A model generated the notes under the pieces. The model worked only from the letters and a program-made list of their open reading frames with translations. It did no database searches and was not told the origin of the DNA. 64,000 nucleotides of DNA from Bacteroidota bacterium. GTDB taxonomy: Bacteria > Bacteroidota > Bacteroidia > Bacteroidales > F082. The number at the start of each line of letters is the position of its first letter. Position 1 is the stretch's first letter. Where the stretch lies: positions 50,269-114,268 of the forward strand of contig JAERTF010000165.1 in NCBI GenBank assembly GCA_016845105.1, written 5' to 3'. Made by a program: the position numbers and the translations under genes. Positions 9,903-18,958 of the stretch are shown in pieces.

Positions 9903-11261
9903 ATGACAGTCAAAAAGAACAAGCTCTTACTAATAAATCCTCTAAGTACTAAAAGGTCTGGATTAATACGTGCTCAAAAATCAATATACCCTCCAATGAG
10001 CTTGGCAATAGTTGCTGCTCTAACTCCTGATAATTGGGAAATTGAATTACTCGATGAAAACTTTGATAGATTTGAATATCGTGATGCCGACTTAGTGGGA
10101 TTAACTGCATTAACTTCACAGGTAACCCGTGCATATGAAATTGCCGAAATCTACAATAATAAAAACATACCAACAGTTATTGGGGGCATACATGTTTCAG
10201 TAATGCCGGAAGAGGCGAAGAAATATGCTCACACTGTAGTTATTGGTGAAGCCGAAAGCATTTGGGCAAATGTAATCGAAGACTTTGAAAACAAATCGCT
10301 TAGAAAAGTCTATAATGGTAAACTCAACCCTCTAGTAAACTCACCCCAACCTCGTATCGATTTGTATAATCCAGGTTATGCATTTGGTAGTGTGCAAACT
10401 ACCCGAGGGTGCCCAATGAGCTGTGATTTTTGCTCTGTTCACGCATTTAACGGTAAACAATACAGGCCCAGAAATATAAAGGATGTTGTGGATGACTTTG
10501 AAAAGATTCCTCAGGATAAAGTATATATTGTGGATGATAATTTCATTGGCTACTCAACTTCATCTACAGAAAGGGTTAAAGATATTTGTAGAGAAATTAT
10601 AAAGAGAGGAATTAAGAAAAATTGGTTCTGCGCTGCTTCAATGAACATTGCTGATCATGACGACGTACTAAAACTGGCTGCAGATGCGGGTTGCAGAATG
10701 GTTTTTCTAGGGATAGAATCAGAATTAATAGATCAGCTTGAAGCATCTAATAAAAAGATGAATATTAAAATAGGTATCGAGAATTTTTCAAAAGTTTACG
10801 ACAAGCTACATGAATACGGAATTGCGGTTCTTGGCGCTTTTATTTATGGATTAGACTCCGACACCTCTAAAACTATCAAAAACAGAACACAATACTTACT
10901 CAATTCTAATATTGATGCAATGCAGGCAACCATTCTAACTCCATTGCCTGGGACACCATTGTTTAAAAGGATGAAAGAAGAAGGACGTCTTATTTATGAC
11001 AACTTTCCAGAGGACTGGGCTCACTATGATTTTGTTGAAGTAGTGTTTAATCCAAAACTTATGACTGCTAGTGATCTCACAAGTTCAGTAAATGAGGCAT
11101 GGAACTCACTGTATGAGCCCAAAGGGCTGAAGAGGAAGTTTATTAATGCATTAAAAACTACCAGAAATCCAATTTCTGCAACATGGTCTTACAATTCTAA
11201 TCTTCAATATCATGATATGATATATGAAAAACAACACGAAAAAAAGAGTTTTAAAGAGTAG
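9903..11261 (+). CDS. B12-binding-domain radical SAM protein, copy 2
   Basis: A paralogue of the preceding gene over its full length: NKLLLINPLSTKRSGLIRAQ at the start, GCPMSCDFC with Cys170/174/177, GCRMVFLGIESELIDQLEAS and ATILTPLPGTPLFKRM. I chose the ATG at 9903, giving 452 residues, rather than upstream in-frame codons. It aligns with the start of copy 1 and avoids overlap with the end of that gene. The pair is probably an old tandem duplication, since the protein sequences differ throughout. The two may act on successive steps or related substrates. Electron donors and substrate are not evident. Confidence 0.85.
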   Translation: MTVKKNKLLLINPLSTKRSGLIRAQKSIYPPMSLAIVAALTPDNWEIELLDENFDRFEYRDADLVGLTALTSQVTRAYEIAEIYNNKNIPTVIGGIHVSVMPEEAKKYAHTVVIGEAESIWANVIEDFENKSLRKVYNGKLNPLVNSPQPRIDLYNPGYAFGSVQTTRGCPMSCDFCSVHAFNGKQYRPRNIKDVVDDFEKIPQDKVYIVDDNFIGYSTSSTERVKDICREIIKRGIKKNWFCAASMNIADHDDVLKLAADAGCRMVFLGIESELIDQLEASNKKMNIKIGIENFSKVYDKLHEYGIAVLGAFIYGLDSDTSKTIKNRTQYLLNSNIDAMQATILTPLPGTPLFKRMKEEGRLIYDNFPEDWAHYDFVEVVFNPKLMTASDLTSSVNEAWNSLYEPKGLKRKFINALKTTRNPISATWSYNSNLQYHDMIYEKQHEKKSFKE

Positions 11262-11277
11262 TCAAAGCTCTATTTCA

Positions 11278-11285
11278 TATTTTTG
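11278..11285 (+). promoter_or_regulatory. Predicted internal promoter before the cysteate synthase-like gene
   Basis: TATTTTTG matches TAnnTTTG and lies 26 bases before the ATG at 11311. This gene may therefore be expressed apart from the radical SAM pair. Confidence 0.4.
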
Positions 11286-11310
11286 CCATTTATAAACGAT
11301 GAAGTAAAAG

Positions 11311-12606
11311 ATGAGCAAATCATTTTCAGGAACTCAATATAAATTGATGTCAGTAGCATCAGGTAAAATTTTTAATGATAAAGGTTGGGATCTTGATCCG
11401 GTGGGTGAAACAAAACCATCATTAATCCGTGCTATCTATGAAAAAAAGCAATTGATGCTAAAGGAAGATTCAATGGGAATTTACAAATTTGCGGACTGGT
11501 TGCCAATTCATAAAACCCTAGTTGGATCATATGCTCCACTAACATATAAAAGTGAAGGACTTGCAACGAAATTAGGTTTATCAAATCTACATATCACATT
11601 TAGTGGATACTGGCCTGAACGAGGAATAAAAATGAAAACTTGTTCTTTCAAAGAAACCGAAGCTTATAATGTATGTGCCCGAATGGCTAATAATGAGGAT
11701 AAGGTTCTGGTTGTTGCCAGTGCAGGTAATACAGCTCGTGCCTTTGCACAAGTTTGTTCTGATAATAACATCCCATTGCTATTAAGTGTACCTGAAGACA
11801 ACTTGGATGCGTTATGGTTTGAAGCTCCACTAAATGATTGTGTTAAACTTATCGCCAGTAAAACCGGTGGTGATTATTTTGATGCCATTCACCTATCAAA
11901 TATTGCATGTGAGCTAGATAACTTTTTTGCTGAAGGAGGAGCAAAAAATGTAGCTCGTCGCGATGGAATGGGAACTACAATGTTGTCGGCAACAACTACA
12001 ATTGGTGAGATTCCTAAATATTATTTCCAAGCCATAGGAAGTGGAACAGGAGCAATTGCAGCTTGGGAAGCAAACTTAAGATTAATTGATGATGGCAGAT
12101 ACGGAAACCATAAAATGAAGTTAATGGTTAGTCAAAACTATCCATTCCATCCCATATACGATGCATGGAAAGCCGATTCCAGGTCGTTGCTGCCATTTGA
12201 TGATATGGAAGCTAGAAAGCAAGTTGAAATTATTGATGCAAAAGTATTATCAAACAGGAAACCTCCATATTCAATTGCAGGAGGATTGTATGATGCCATG
12301 AAAGATGCAGGTGGTGATGTACTGCTTGCCACGAATGAAGAAAGCAGAGAGGCTGCAGCTCTTTTCCTCGATACTGAAGGAATCGACATACACCCTGCCG
12401 CAGCTGTTGCTACAGCAACTTTAATTAATGCTTCAAAAAACAATACAATTAATCACAATGACATAATTATGTTAAATATCACCGGAGGTGGAGAACAACG
12501 GTTTAAAGATGAAAATAAGTTATTTTACTTAAAACCGTTACTTGTTTTTGATATAAATCCAGATGAAGATATAGTAAAAGAGAAACTCAGAAAGCTTAGT
12601 TGGTAG
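11311..12606 (+). CDS. Threonine-synthase-family PLP enzyme, probable cysteate synthase
   Basis: A 431-residue fold-type II PLP enzyme. FSGYWPERGIKMKTCSFKETEA carries the PLP lysine in the SFKE motif, VVASAGNTARAFAQVC is the asparagine loop, and AIGSGTGAIAAWEA binds the cofactor phosphate. The protein departs from true threonine synthase in the substrate region and resembles cysteate synthase (TIGR03844 type), which makes cysteate from O-phosphoserine and sulfite. In Bacteroidota cysteate is the precursor of capnine-type sulfonolipids. The acyltransferase and reductase for those lipids are not in this window. An O-phospho-amino-acid lyase of other specificity remains possible. It ends 41 bases from the convergent membrane-protein gene. 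Confidence 0.7.
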   Translation: MSKSFSGTQYKLMSVASGKIFNDKGWDLDPVGETKPSLIRAIYEKKQLMLKEDSMGIYKFADWLPIHKTLVGSYAPLTYKSEGLATKLGLSNLHITFSGYWPERGIKMKTCSFKETEAYNVCARMANNEDKVLVVASAGNTARAFAQVCSDNNIPLLLSVPEDNLDALWFEAPLNDCVKLIASKTGGDYFDAIHLSNIACELDNFFAEGGAKNVARRDGMGTTMLSATTTIGEIPKYYFQAIGSGTGAIAAWEANLRLIDDGRYGNHKMKLMVSQNYPFHPIYDAWKADSRSLLPFDDMEARKQVEIIDAKVLSNRKPPYSIAGGLYDAMKDAGGDVLLATNEESREAAALFLDTEGIDIHPAAAVATATLINASKNNTINHNDIIMLNITGGGEQRFKDENKLFYLKPLLVFDINPDEDIVKEKLRKLSW

Positions 12607-12647
12607 TTATCTCATATATTTAATGATAACATAAAATACTTGTGGTC

Positions 12648-13859
12648 TTAGTTTTCAGTCTGCATTTCCTTAAAATATTTTAACCAATTATCAGCTAAAG
12701 CAAGTGGCAATAAAAGTGATTTTACAGGATTCGCAATTATAACTTTTGATTTGGGCAATAATGAAATCATTGCTGGTAAAGCGCTAAATGCAAGTTCTAT
12801 TGACTGATAAAACTTACCCATACCTACTTTCATTAAAAATGATTTTACCTTTTGGTTCTTCAATTCCACACTAATGGCTGAAAATCCCACTACCACAAAT
12901 AATGCCCTAAAAACCATTTCAACTCCAGCATACATGCCTTCCAGTTGAAAAAAGGCAACTTCGTTATTGTCATTTTTCCAAAATAATGCAGATAGTGCAA
13001 CAATAATAACAAGTTGAACCCAAAATACGGGTTTTTTTAGTCTTCTAAGTGCATACCTATAAATGTACCCTATTATAGTTAAATACATAGTCAAAAAAAC
13101 ATAGCCAACCAAGGCTATATCAGTATTTAATAAAAAGAGGCCTATGGGTATTGAAACAACGTTTACCAAAAGCATAGTTATGGATGTTTTTTGGTTATTA
13201 CCTATCTTAAAAAAATCAGTTTTATCATTCCTGTTTACCTCGATAGGGTCACCCGAAGATTGCGACCCTATTACCTTAGCTTTTCTACCAGCATAATATC
13301 CAAGTATAGCAGCTAACAGACCCATTACAACATAAAAAACAAGTAGTACGAACAGTACTTGCTTTGGCTTGGCCTCATTAAACTCAAATTGCTTTAACCC
13401 GAAATTTATTATATTAATATACACCTGAATTAGATCATAACCATAAAAGATAATCATACTGAAAATCTTGTAAAACAATGCGCTTGACACACTCAATATT
13501 CCTGCAAGAATATATCCCATAAAATTCCTGCCTATAATAAATATTGCGAGTTCAATTAAAATTGCCTCCATCATTATTCCCATCATAGGGCCGAGTATTA
13601 TGGCTGATGGTGAAACAGATTTCATAATTGCTGTTATTAACCCAGCTCTTATTATAAGTCCTTTTTGTGGCCATATTTGATAGAAACCAATAAGTAAAGC
13701 TGTACCAAAAAAAGCAAGAGTTGATCCCGCCATAGGTAATCGTGCATTATGCAAAAAGCTTCCAACTATGATCTCCAATGATGCCCATAATCCACCAACA
13801 ACGGCTGCTTTTAGCCATAAATCACTTTCTGTTTTAGTTTTTGATAATAAGTCATTCAT
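12648..13859 (-). CDS. Predicted ECF-transporter-like membrane protein (possible S/T fusion)
   Basis: A 403-residue integral membrane protein with about ten hydrophobic helices. The N-terminal half (GLWASLEIIVGSFLHNARLP, GPMMGIMMEAILIELAIFI) resembles substrate-binding S components of energy-coupling-factor vitamin transporters. A charged linker near residues 195-225 separates it from a C-terminal half in which GVEMVFRALFVVVGFSAISV and AFSALPAMISLLP recall EcfT/CbiQ transmembrane subunits. Its ATG overlaps the mobA stop by four bases, so translation is probably coupled, which hints at transport linked to molybdenum or molybdopterin. No ATPase gene is adjacent. The family assignment is by pattern only. 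Confidence 0.45.
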   Translation of the reverse strand: MNDLLSKTKTESDLWLKAAVVGGLWASLEIIVGSFLHNARLPMAGSTLAFFGTALLIGFYQIWPQKGLIIRAGLITAIMKSVSPSAIILGPMMGIMMEAILIELAIFIIGRNFMGYILAGILSVSSALFYKIFSMIIFYGYDLIQVYINIINFGLKQFEFNEAKPKQVLFVLLVFYVVMGLLAAILGYYAGRKAKVIGSQSSGDPIEVNRNDKTDFFKIGNNQKTSITMLLVNVVSIPIGLFLLNTDIALVGYVFLTMYLTIIGYIYRYALRRLKKPVFWVQLVIIVALSALFWKNDNNEVAFFQLEGMYAGVEMVFRALFVVVGFSAISVELKNQKVKSFLMKVGMGKFYQSIELAFSALPAMISLLPKSKVIIANPVKSLLLPLALADNWLKYFKEMQTEN

Positions 13860-14425
13860 TCAATTAGGTCTCTTGGTGTATTGAAGTTTTTAAACTGATT
13901 CTTAGCTTCAAAATTATCTCCAATAATTACTTTTTTGGTTTTAACCTTGTCAAATAAATTTAATAATTTATAATCATTATTGCAAATTGAGTCCTCAATT
14001 ATCGGGATAATGCTTTTTGAATAATATGCAGCAAGAGGCTCTAGATATGAATTGGTATGTTCTGGAACTACTATATCATATATTTCAGAATATGACAATA
14101 TTGTTCTTAGCAAATCTGCTCCAAGGAAAGGCATATCACACGACACAATTAAGTTACCTGTAGTTTTGGATTGATTCAAACTACTATGGATTCCTCCTAT
14201 TGGTCCAATATTTTTGAAGGTATCAACAATAACAGGATAACCAAACTTACTATACTCCGAAACATTACTACTACTAACTAATATAGTATCACAAATCGGA
14301 AATAATAAGTCGATGGAATATTGAACTAACTCCTTATTATTATAGAAGCATAACCCCTTATCTTTACCCATCCTTGTACTTGCACCTCCTGCAAGTATTA
14401 TTCCGGTAATTGCTTGTTTTTTCAT
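13856..14425 (-). CDS. mobA: Molybdenum cofactor guanylyltransferase
   Basis: A 189-residue nucleotidyltransferase, usual length for MobA. The N-terminal signature ILAGGASTRMGKDKG binds GTP, and SCDMPF provides the metal-binding Asp. The enzyme joins GMP to molybdopterin to make the guanine dinucleotide cofactor of DMSO-reductase-type enzymes, in the cytoplasm. The gene overlaps the next one, an ECF-like membrane protein, by four bases. No other moa, moe or molybdoenzyme gene is visible here. Confidence 0.85.
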   Translation of the reverse strand: MKKQAITGIILAGGASTRMGKDKGLCFYNNKELVQYSIDLLFPICDTILVSSSNVSEYSKFGYPVIVDTFKNIGPIGGIHSSLNQSKTTGNLIVSCDMPFLGADLLRTILSYSEIYDIVVPEHTNSYLEPLAAYYSKSIIPIIEDSICNNDYKLLNLFDKVKTKKVIIGDNFEAKNQFKNFNTPRDLIE

Positions 14426-14445
14426 TATTCAAAAACCAAAATTTA

Positions 14446-15183
14446 CTAGCGTGATTTTTGGTAGTTTACATCATCCATAAGTGATTGTATGGAGTAACTC
14501 ATGCTTCCCAACTCAAGAGCAATTAAATTTCCATATCCTGCCCTATCATTGAAGTAAACACCATTGTCCAAATCAATGAACTTGTAGTCCTTATTTTTTA
14601 AGGATAAATCTATAAACTCAAGATTAACCGGAACGTGTCCATGAATTATCTTTTTATTGGGTATTTTTGTTTGGTCTACTTTAAAATCTCTTATCCATAT
14701 CATTGCTCGCTTATCAGAAAAAGGGTCATCTTTTTTAAAATTTAGCCCGGCATGAACTATTATAAAGCCATCAACCTCAACATAATAAGGGAGTTTTCGC
14801 ATCCAATCAATATATTCCTCAGGTATATCTCTTGGTGATTCGGCTTTAAAGCTTTCCATGGTTTGCACTCCGCCATGCATTTCCCATTCGCGTTGTACTT
14901 TTGTTTTTGAACGAAAACCTAAAAACCCTTTATGCTTTTTGTCTTCTTCGTAAGCTTTAATACAATAATCCTCATGATTCCCCAACAATGCAGTTACATT
15001 ATACTCATTCCTTTCTAGATGCATGATATAATCGATAACACTTTTACTATCAGGACCACGATCAATATAATCACCTAAAAAAATTAGGTGATCACTCTTA
15101 TTGGGTACTATTTGATTTTCAATAAGAGTTGTTAAGGTCCGATAACAGCCATGTATGTCGGGGATAACCCACTTTTTAATCAT
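14446..15183 (-). CDS. Metallophosphatase (PrpA/ApaH-like serine/threonine protein phosphatase)
   Basis: A 245-residue calcineurin-type phosphatase. All metal-binding motifs are present: DIHGCYRTL, GDYIDRGPDSK, LLGNHEDY, HAGL and HGHVP. Related enzymes act on phosphoproteins or on diadenosine tetraphosphate; the sequence does not settle which. It starts four bases after the gpmA stop, so they are co-transcribed. The start is the ATG giving MIKKWVIPDIHG. Confidence 0.85.
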   Translation of the reverse strand: MIKKWVIPDIHGCYRTLTTLIENQIVPNKSDHLIFLGDYIDRGPDSKSVIDYIMHLERNEYNVTALLGNHEDYCIKAYEEDKKHKGFLGFRSKTKVQREWEMHGGVQTMESFKAESPRDIPEEYIDWMRKLPYYVEVDGFIIVHAGLNFKKDDPFSDKRAMIWIRDFKVDQTKIPNKKIIHGHVPVNLEFIDLSLKNKDYKFIDLDNGVYFNDRAGYGNLIALELGSMSYSIQSLMDDVNYQKSR

Positions 15184-15187
15184 CTAG

Positions 15188-15934
15188 TTATTTTCCTTTT
15201 GCCTGATTAGCAACCTTCTCCATTAGCAAGCGAATCTCTTCGGGATCACCAAGAAAATAATCCTTCACAAAATTTAAATCATCATCAAATTCAAAAACAT
15301 ATGGTACTCCGGTTGGTATATTAAAACCAAGTATTTCATCTTTACTCATACCCTTTAAATGCATCACCAATGCCCTAAGACTATTTCCATGAGCAGTAAC
15401 AAGAAGATCATCGTTTTCATGCAAAGCAGGCATTATTTCCGATTCCCAATATGGCATCAATCGTTCAATCACTTCTTTTAATGACTCTGTCATGGGAAGT
15501 TCTTTGGCACTCAAATCAGCATATCGTGCTTCAAAACGAGGATTTCTTTCATCATCAGCAGATAATGGTTCGGGGGGAGTATCAAAACTTCTTCTCCAAA
15601 GTTGTACCATATCGGCACCATATTTCTCAGCAGTTTCAATTTTATTCAGTCCTTGTAGATTACCATAATGTTTTTCATTTAATCGCCAGCTTTTCTTAAC
15701 TTCTATCCACATTGAATCCATTTCTTCCAACATCAACCATAAGGTTTTTATTGCCCTTGTTAGATAAGATGTATATGCTAATTTAAACTTATACCCCTCA
15801 TCTGCTAAAACTTTCCCTGCCTTAATAGCTTCACTTATTCCCTGATCCGAAAGTGTAACATCCTTCCATCCAGTAAATCTATTTTCCTTATTCCAAACAC
15901 TTTGTCCATGACGTACAAGCACTAATCTTTTCAT
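15188..15934 (-). CDS. gpmA: 2,3-bisphosphoglycerate-dependent phosphoglycerate mutase
   Basis: A 248-residue protein of standard length for the dPGM family. [18 protein letters not shown] holds the phospho-accepting His, and [16 protein letters not shown] holds the second catalytic His. It interconverts 3- and 2-phosphoglycerate in glycolysis and gluconeogenesis. It is the first gene of a minus-strand run (gpmA, phosphatase, mobA, ECF-like protein) with gaps of 4 and 20 bases and one four-base overlap. Confidence 0.95.
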   Translation of the reverse strand: MKRLVLVRHGQSVWNKENRFTGWKDVTLSDQGISEAIKAGKVLADEGYKFKLAYTSYLTRAIKTLWLMLEEMDSMWIEVKKSWRLNEKHYGNLQGLNKIETAEKYGADMVQLWRRSFDTPPEPLSADDERNPRFEARYADLSAKELPMTESLKEVIERLMPYWESEIMPALHENDDLLVTAHGNSLRALVMHLKGMSKDEILGFNIPTGVPYVFEFDDDLNFVKDYFLGDPEEIRLLMEKVANQAKGK

Positions 15935-16056
15935 GACTTATATTTTTTACAATTAAACGAGTCAACTATATAACCACATATGACTCTTAATTTTCATTGA
16001 TTAATGAGTTGCTTATAACTCTCCTATTGATTATAATTAACAAAACTAACAAATAC

Positions 16057-16088
16057 TTGCCTAAAATTCTGTTACTATAGTATTTTTG
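16057..16088 (+). promoter_or_regulatory. Predicted promoter of the polysaccharide deacetylase gene, nearly leaderless
   Basis: TTG at 16057-16059 and TATTTTTG at 16081-16088 are 21 bases apart. The ATG at 16096 follows the -7 element by only seven bases, so the mRNA should have almost no 5' leader. Confidence 0.55.
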
Positions 16089-16095
16089 TTGCTCA

Positions 16096-16701
16096 ATGAT
16101 TGTAAAATCACCCTACATATTAAGAAAATTGGCCCCTAGCTTGGTTTGGGATATTGAAACCACAAAAAATGAGATATTTTTAACATTTGACGATGGCCCA
16201 AATCCAAATATAACTCCCTGGGTATTAAACTGCCTGGACAGTTATAATGCCAAAGCTACTTTTTTTTGTGTTGGCGAAAACGTTTGCAAATATCCTCAAA
16301 CCTTCAAATCAATATTAAATGGGGGACACTCTGTTGGCAACCATAGTTATAATCATTTAAATGGATGGAAAACTCCAAACTATAATTATTACGAAAATAT
16401 AAATAAAGCCAGAGATATAATAAACTCGACACTTTTCCGTCCCCCGTATGGACGAATAACACCTTTGCAGATTAGGAAGTTAAAAAGAGAATATTCTATT
16501 ATAATGTGGTCGATTTTATCCTATGACTTTGATGAAAATATAAGTAAAGAACAGTGTTACAATAATTCAATTATATCAGCAAAACCAGGTTCAATAGTTG
16601 TTTTTCATGATAATTTAAAATCATCAATAAATTTGAAATATGCACTTCCCTTATTCTTAGATTATTTTTCCAACCTCGGCTACTCATTTAAACCTTTGTA
16701 A
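16096..16701 (+). CDS. Polysaccharide deacetylase (NodB-domain, CE4)
   Basis: A 201-residue protein formed almost wholly of a NodB homology domain. Motif 1 is TFDDGPNP (catalytic and metal Asp), motif 2 HSYNHLN (metal His), motif 3 RPPYGR, and FHDN lies near the C-terminus. CE4 enzymes remove acetyl groups from chitin-like or peptidoglycan sugars with a divalent metal. There is no obvious signal peptide; the N-terminus (MIVKSPYILRKLAPSLVWDI) is typical of short Bacteroidota members. It is followed 66 bases later by the Ig-like lipoprotein gene on the same strand. Confidence 0.88.
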   Translation: MIVKSPYILRKLAPSLVWDIETTKNEIFLTFDDGPNPNITPWVLNCLDSYNAKATFFCVGENVCKYPQTFKSILNGGHSVGNHSYNHLNGWKTPNYNYYENINKARDIINSTLFRPPYGRITPLQIRKLKREYSIIMWSILSYDFDENISKEQCYNNSIISAKPGSIVVFHDNLKSSINLKYALPLFLDYFSNLGYSFKPL

Positions 16702-16767
16702 AAACTATTACGAAACTGAATTCTTAAATAGGATTATTTCGCATCTTTGTATCGTTAAACATAATCT

Positions 16768-18543
16768 GTGAGTAGACTTTTCTGGTACATACTAATCATT
16801 ATCGTTACATTTGTTACAACACAATGTGCAAACTCCATTAGTCCACCCCAAGGAGGCCCGAAGGATATTATACCTCCTGAGGTTATAGAAACAATACCTC
16901 CAAATGGAAGTGCAAATTTCAAAGGAAAAAAATTTACATTAAGATTTAATGAATTTGTAAAGCTTGAAAATATTGAACAATCTGCACTTATTTCTCCTCC
17001 CACTGAAGAAGCACCCGATTATAGAGTAAAAGGTAAAACTGTGCAGGTGTCATTTAATGAAGATCTTAAACCCAATACTACTTACTCGGTTTATTTTGGT
17101 GATGCACTTGTTGATATCACTGAGGGAAATCCGAACAGTAATTATACATATATTTTTTCAACTGGAGATTATGTTGACTCCCTTAGCCTATATGGAAACG
17201 TGCTAAATGCATTTGATTTAACTCCTGTTGAGGGAGCTTACGTAATGCTTTATAAAGATAACAATGATACTATTACCTTTGATTCGTTACCATATTTGGT
17301 TGGCCCATATTACTTAAGTAAAACTGATATCGATGGTAAATTTCGATTTAATGGTTTATCTGATGATGACTTCCTTTTGTTCTCGCTAAATGATCAAAAC
17401 AGCAATAATATTTTTGATCAACCAGGAGAACAGATAGCATTTCTTGATTCACTTGTTCACCCATCATACTTTGCTAAACCTGCCAAGGACACAATTGTTT
17501 TAGATAGTATTGTGGATATTGAAATTGAAAATGACTCAATACTAATAATCCAAGATTCTATTGCTAAAAGTATAGAGGATAGAATAATAGCTGACAATAG
17601 TGTTGATTTATTTATGTTTTTAAGTCCTGATACCACTCAGAGATTGTTTAAAGCTGAAGTACTAGCAAAAAACACAATTCAGTTTTCATTTTCACAATCA
17701 GCAAAAAATGTACATTTTGAAATTCTCAAATACCCTCTCAACGACACTTTATATCTCGAAGAATATTCTGTTAATGAAGACACTTTGATTTGGCATTTGA
17801 ATAATCCACCGATTGACTCGCTTGAGATTCTTCTAACACAATACTTGGATACATTAGGGACCGTATATCTAAAACTTGATCCTGAGAAAAAAAGCGCACG
17901 TGTTAGGAAACGAGATAAGGATGAAAAAAAGAAAGAGTACTTATCTTGGAAATCAAATGTTGCGTCAAACAAACTTTCTTTAAATGAGCACCTTAATATT
18001 GAGTTTGGTCAACCACTTGTTAAGCTTAATAATATTGATTCATCAATGTTAATCATTGGAGCAGATACTGTGTGGGATCCTAAATTTACATTTTCTGATA
18101 GTCTGAAAAAGAGCATTGACTTTCCTTTTGAATTAAACGAAGATACAAAATACCAGGTATTTTTCCCTGATTCAGCATTTACAAGCTGGAATATTATTCA
18201 TAGTCAGGCAATTGATATTCGATTTAGCACTATGGCTTTAAAAGAGTATGGTATTTTGACTTTTAACTTGAAGCCCGAAATTAATCAGAGCTATATATTT
18301 CAATTAATGAATGATAAGGAAATTGTACTTCGTGAAGTAGAGTTTTATCGAGATACGGTTATAACTTTTGAATATTTACCCCCATCCAATTATTTATTTA
18401 AAATTATATATGATAACAATAATAATGGGATTTGGGATCCAGGAAATTATGAACAAAAAATTCAGCCCGAAAAGGTAATTTATTACCCTAAAGAGGTAAA
18501 GGTAAGAGCAAACTGGGAAATTGAGGAAGAATGGAAATTCTAA
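16768..18543 (+). CDS. Ig-like domain lipoprotein (SbsA Ig-like)
   Basis: A 591-residue exported protein. The only plausible start is a GTG at 16768, giving MSRLFWYILIIIVTFVTTQC, a signal with a possible lipobox Cys at 20. Residues about 38-125 (PPEVIETIPPNG to YTYIFSTGDY) form an SbsA-type Ig-like domain (Big_5). A carboxypeptidase-regulatory-like beta domain follows, with GKFRFNGLSDDDFLLFSLND. The remainder is beta-rich and ends with another prealbumin-like segment (DNNNNGIWDPGNYEQKIQPE). Such proteins are widespread single-copy lipoproteins in Bacteroidota, with no proven function known to me. It ends 12 bases from the convergent arsR-type gene. Confidence 0.75.
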   Translation: MSRLFWYILIIIVTFVTTQCANSISPPQGGPKDIIPPEVIETIPPNGSANFKGKKFTLRFNEFVKLENIEQSALISPPTEEAPDYRVKGKTVQVSFNEDLKPNTTYSVYFGDALVDITEGNPNSNYTYIFSTGDYVDSLSLYGNVLNAFDLTPVEGAYVMLYKDNNDTITFDSLPYLVGPYYLSKTDIDGKFRFNGLSDDDFLLFSLNDQNSNNIFDQPGEQIAFLDSLVHPSYFAKPAKDTIVLDSIVDIEIENDSILIIQDSIAKSIEDRIIADNSVDLFMFLSPDTTQRLFKAEVLAKNTIQFSFSQSAKNVHFEILKYPLNDTLYLEEYSVNEDTLIWHLNNPPIDSLEILLTQYLDTLGTVYLKLDPEKKSARVRKRDKDEKKKEYLSWKSNVASNKLSLNEHLNIEFGQPLVKLNNIDSSMLIIGADTVWDPKFTFSDSLKKSIDFPFELNEDTKYQVFFPDSAFTSWNIIHSQAIDIRFSTMALKEYGILTFNLKPEINQSYIFQLMNDKEIVLREVEFYRDTVITFEYLPPSNYLFKIIYDNNNNGIWDPGNYEQKIQPEKVIYYPKEVKVRANWEIEEEWKF

Positions 18544-18555
18544 ACTAAGTTTCGA

Positions 18556-18855
18556 TTAGAACTCATTGCATCTGTTAACACAATCTATAATTTCGGTTAA
18601 TATCAAACTACGAAGGGCATAATATATTTTTTTTCCATCACGTTTCGAAACCAACACACCTTTATTCTTAAGAATACTTAAATGGTGCGAAGCTGTAGCT
18701 TGCTCAATATCAAGAGATTTATAAATATCTGTAACACTAAGTTTATTGCCTTTTGAAAGTAAATCGATAATGGCAATTCGCATTGGATGTGAAATGGCAC
18801 GCAATTTACTTGCTGCCGTTTCAAGCTTATTTACGTCAATATCAATTCTGTCCAT
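18556..18855 (-). CDS. ArsR-family winged-helix regulator
   Basis: A 99-residue repressor-type protein. The helix-turn-helix is in LSVTDIYKSLDIEQATASHHLSILKNKG, and the beta wing follows in VSKRDGKKIYYALRS. A cysteine lies near the C-terminus (CVNRC), but the usual alpha-3 CxC metal motif (ELCVCD) is absent, so metal sensing is not supported. The strong dyad over its own promoter points to autorepression. The minus-strand neighbour upstream is adenine deaminase, 103 bases away, with its own promoter. Confidence 0.85.
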   Translation of the reverse strand: MDRIDIDVNKLETAASKLRAISHPMRIAIIDLLSKGNKLSVTDIYKSLDIEQATASHHLSILKNKGVLVSKRDGKKIYYALRSLILTEIIDCVNRCNEF

Positions 18856-18871
18856 CCTAGTATTTTTTGTG

Positions 18872-18926
18872 CAAAATTAGAAAATATGGTAAATACAAAA
18901 CAAACAAATATGTACATATATTGTTT
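18872..18926 (-). promoter_or_regulatory. arsR promoter with overlapping palindromic operator
   Basis: On the minus strand, TTTG (18904-18901) and TAATTTTG (18879-18872) are 21 bases apart. A dyad at 18902-18926 has flanks AAACAA and TTGTTT around the perfect palindrome ATATGTACATAT (18908-18919). It covers the -33 element, a classic position for repression. Confidence 0.5.
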
Positions 18927-18958
18927 ATTACAAGATTTATATCAATTCTAAATAAGAT

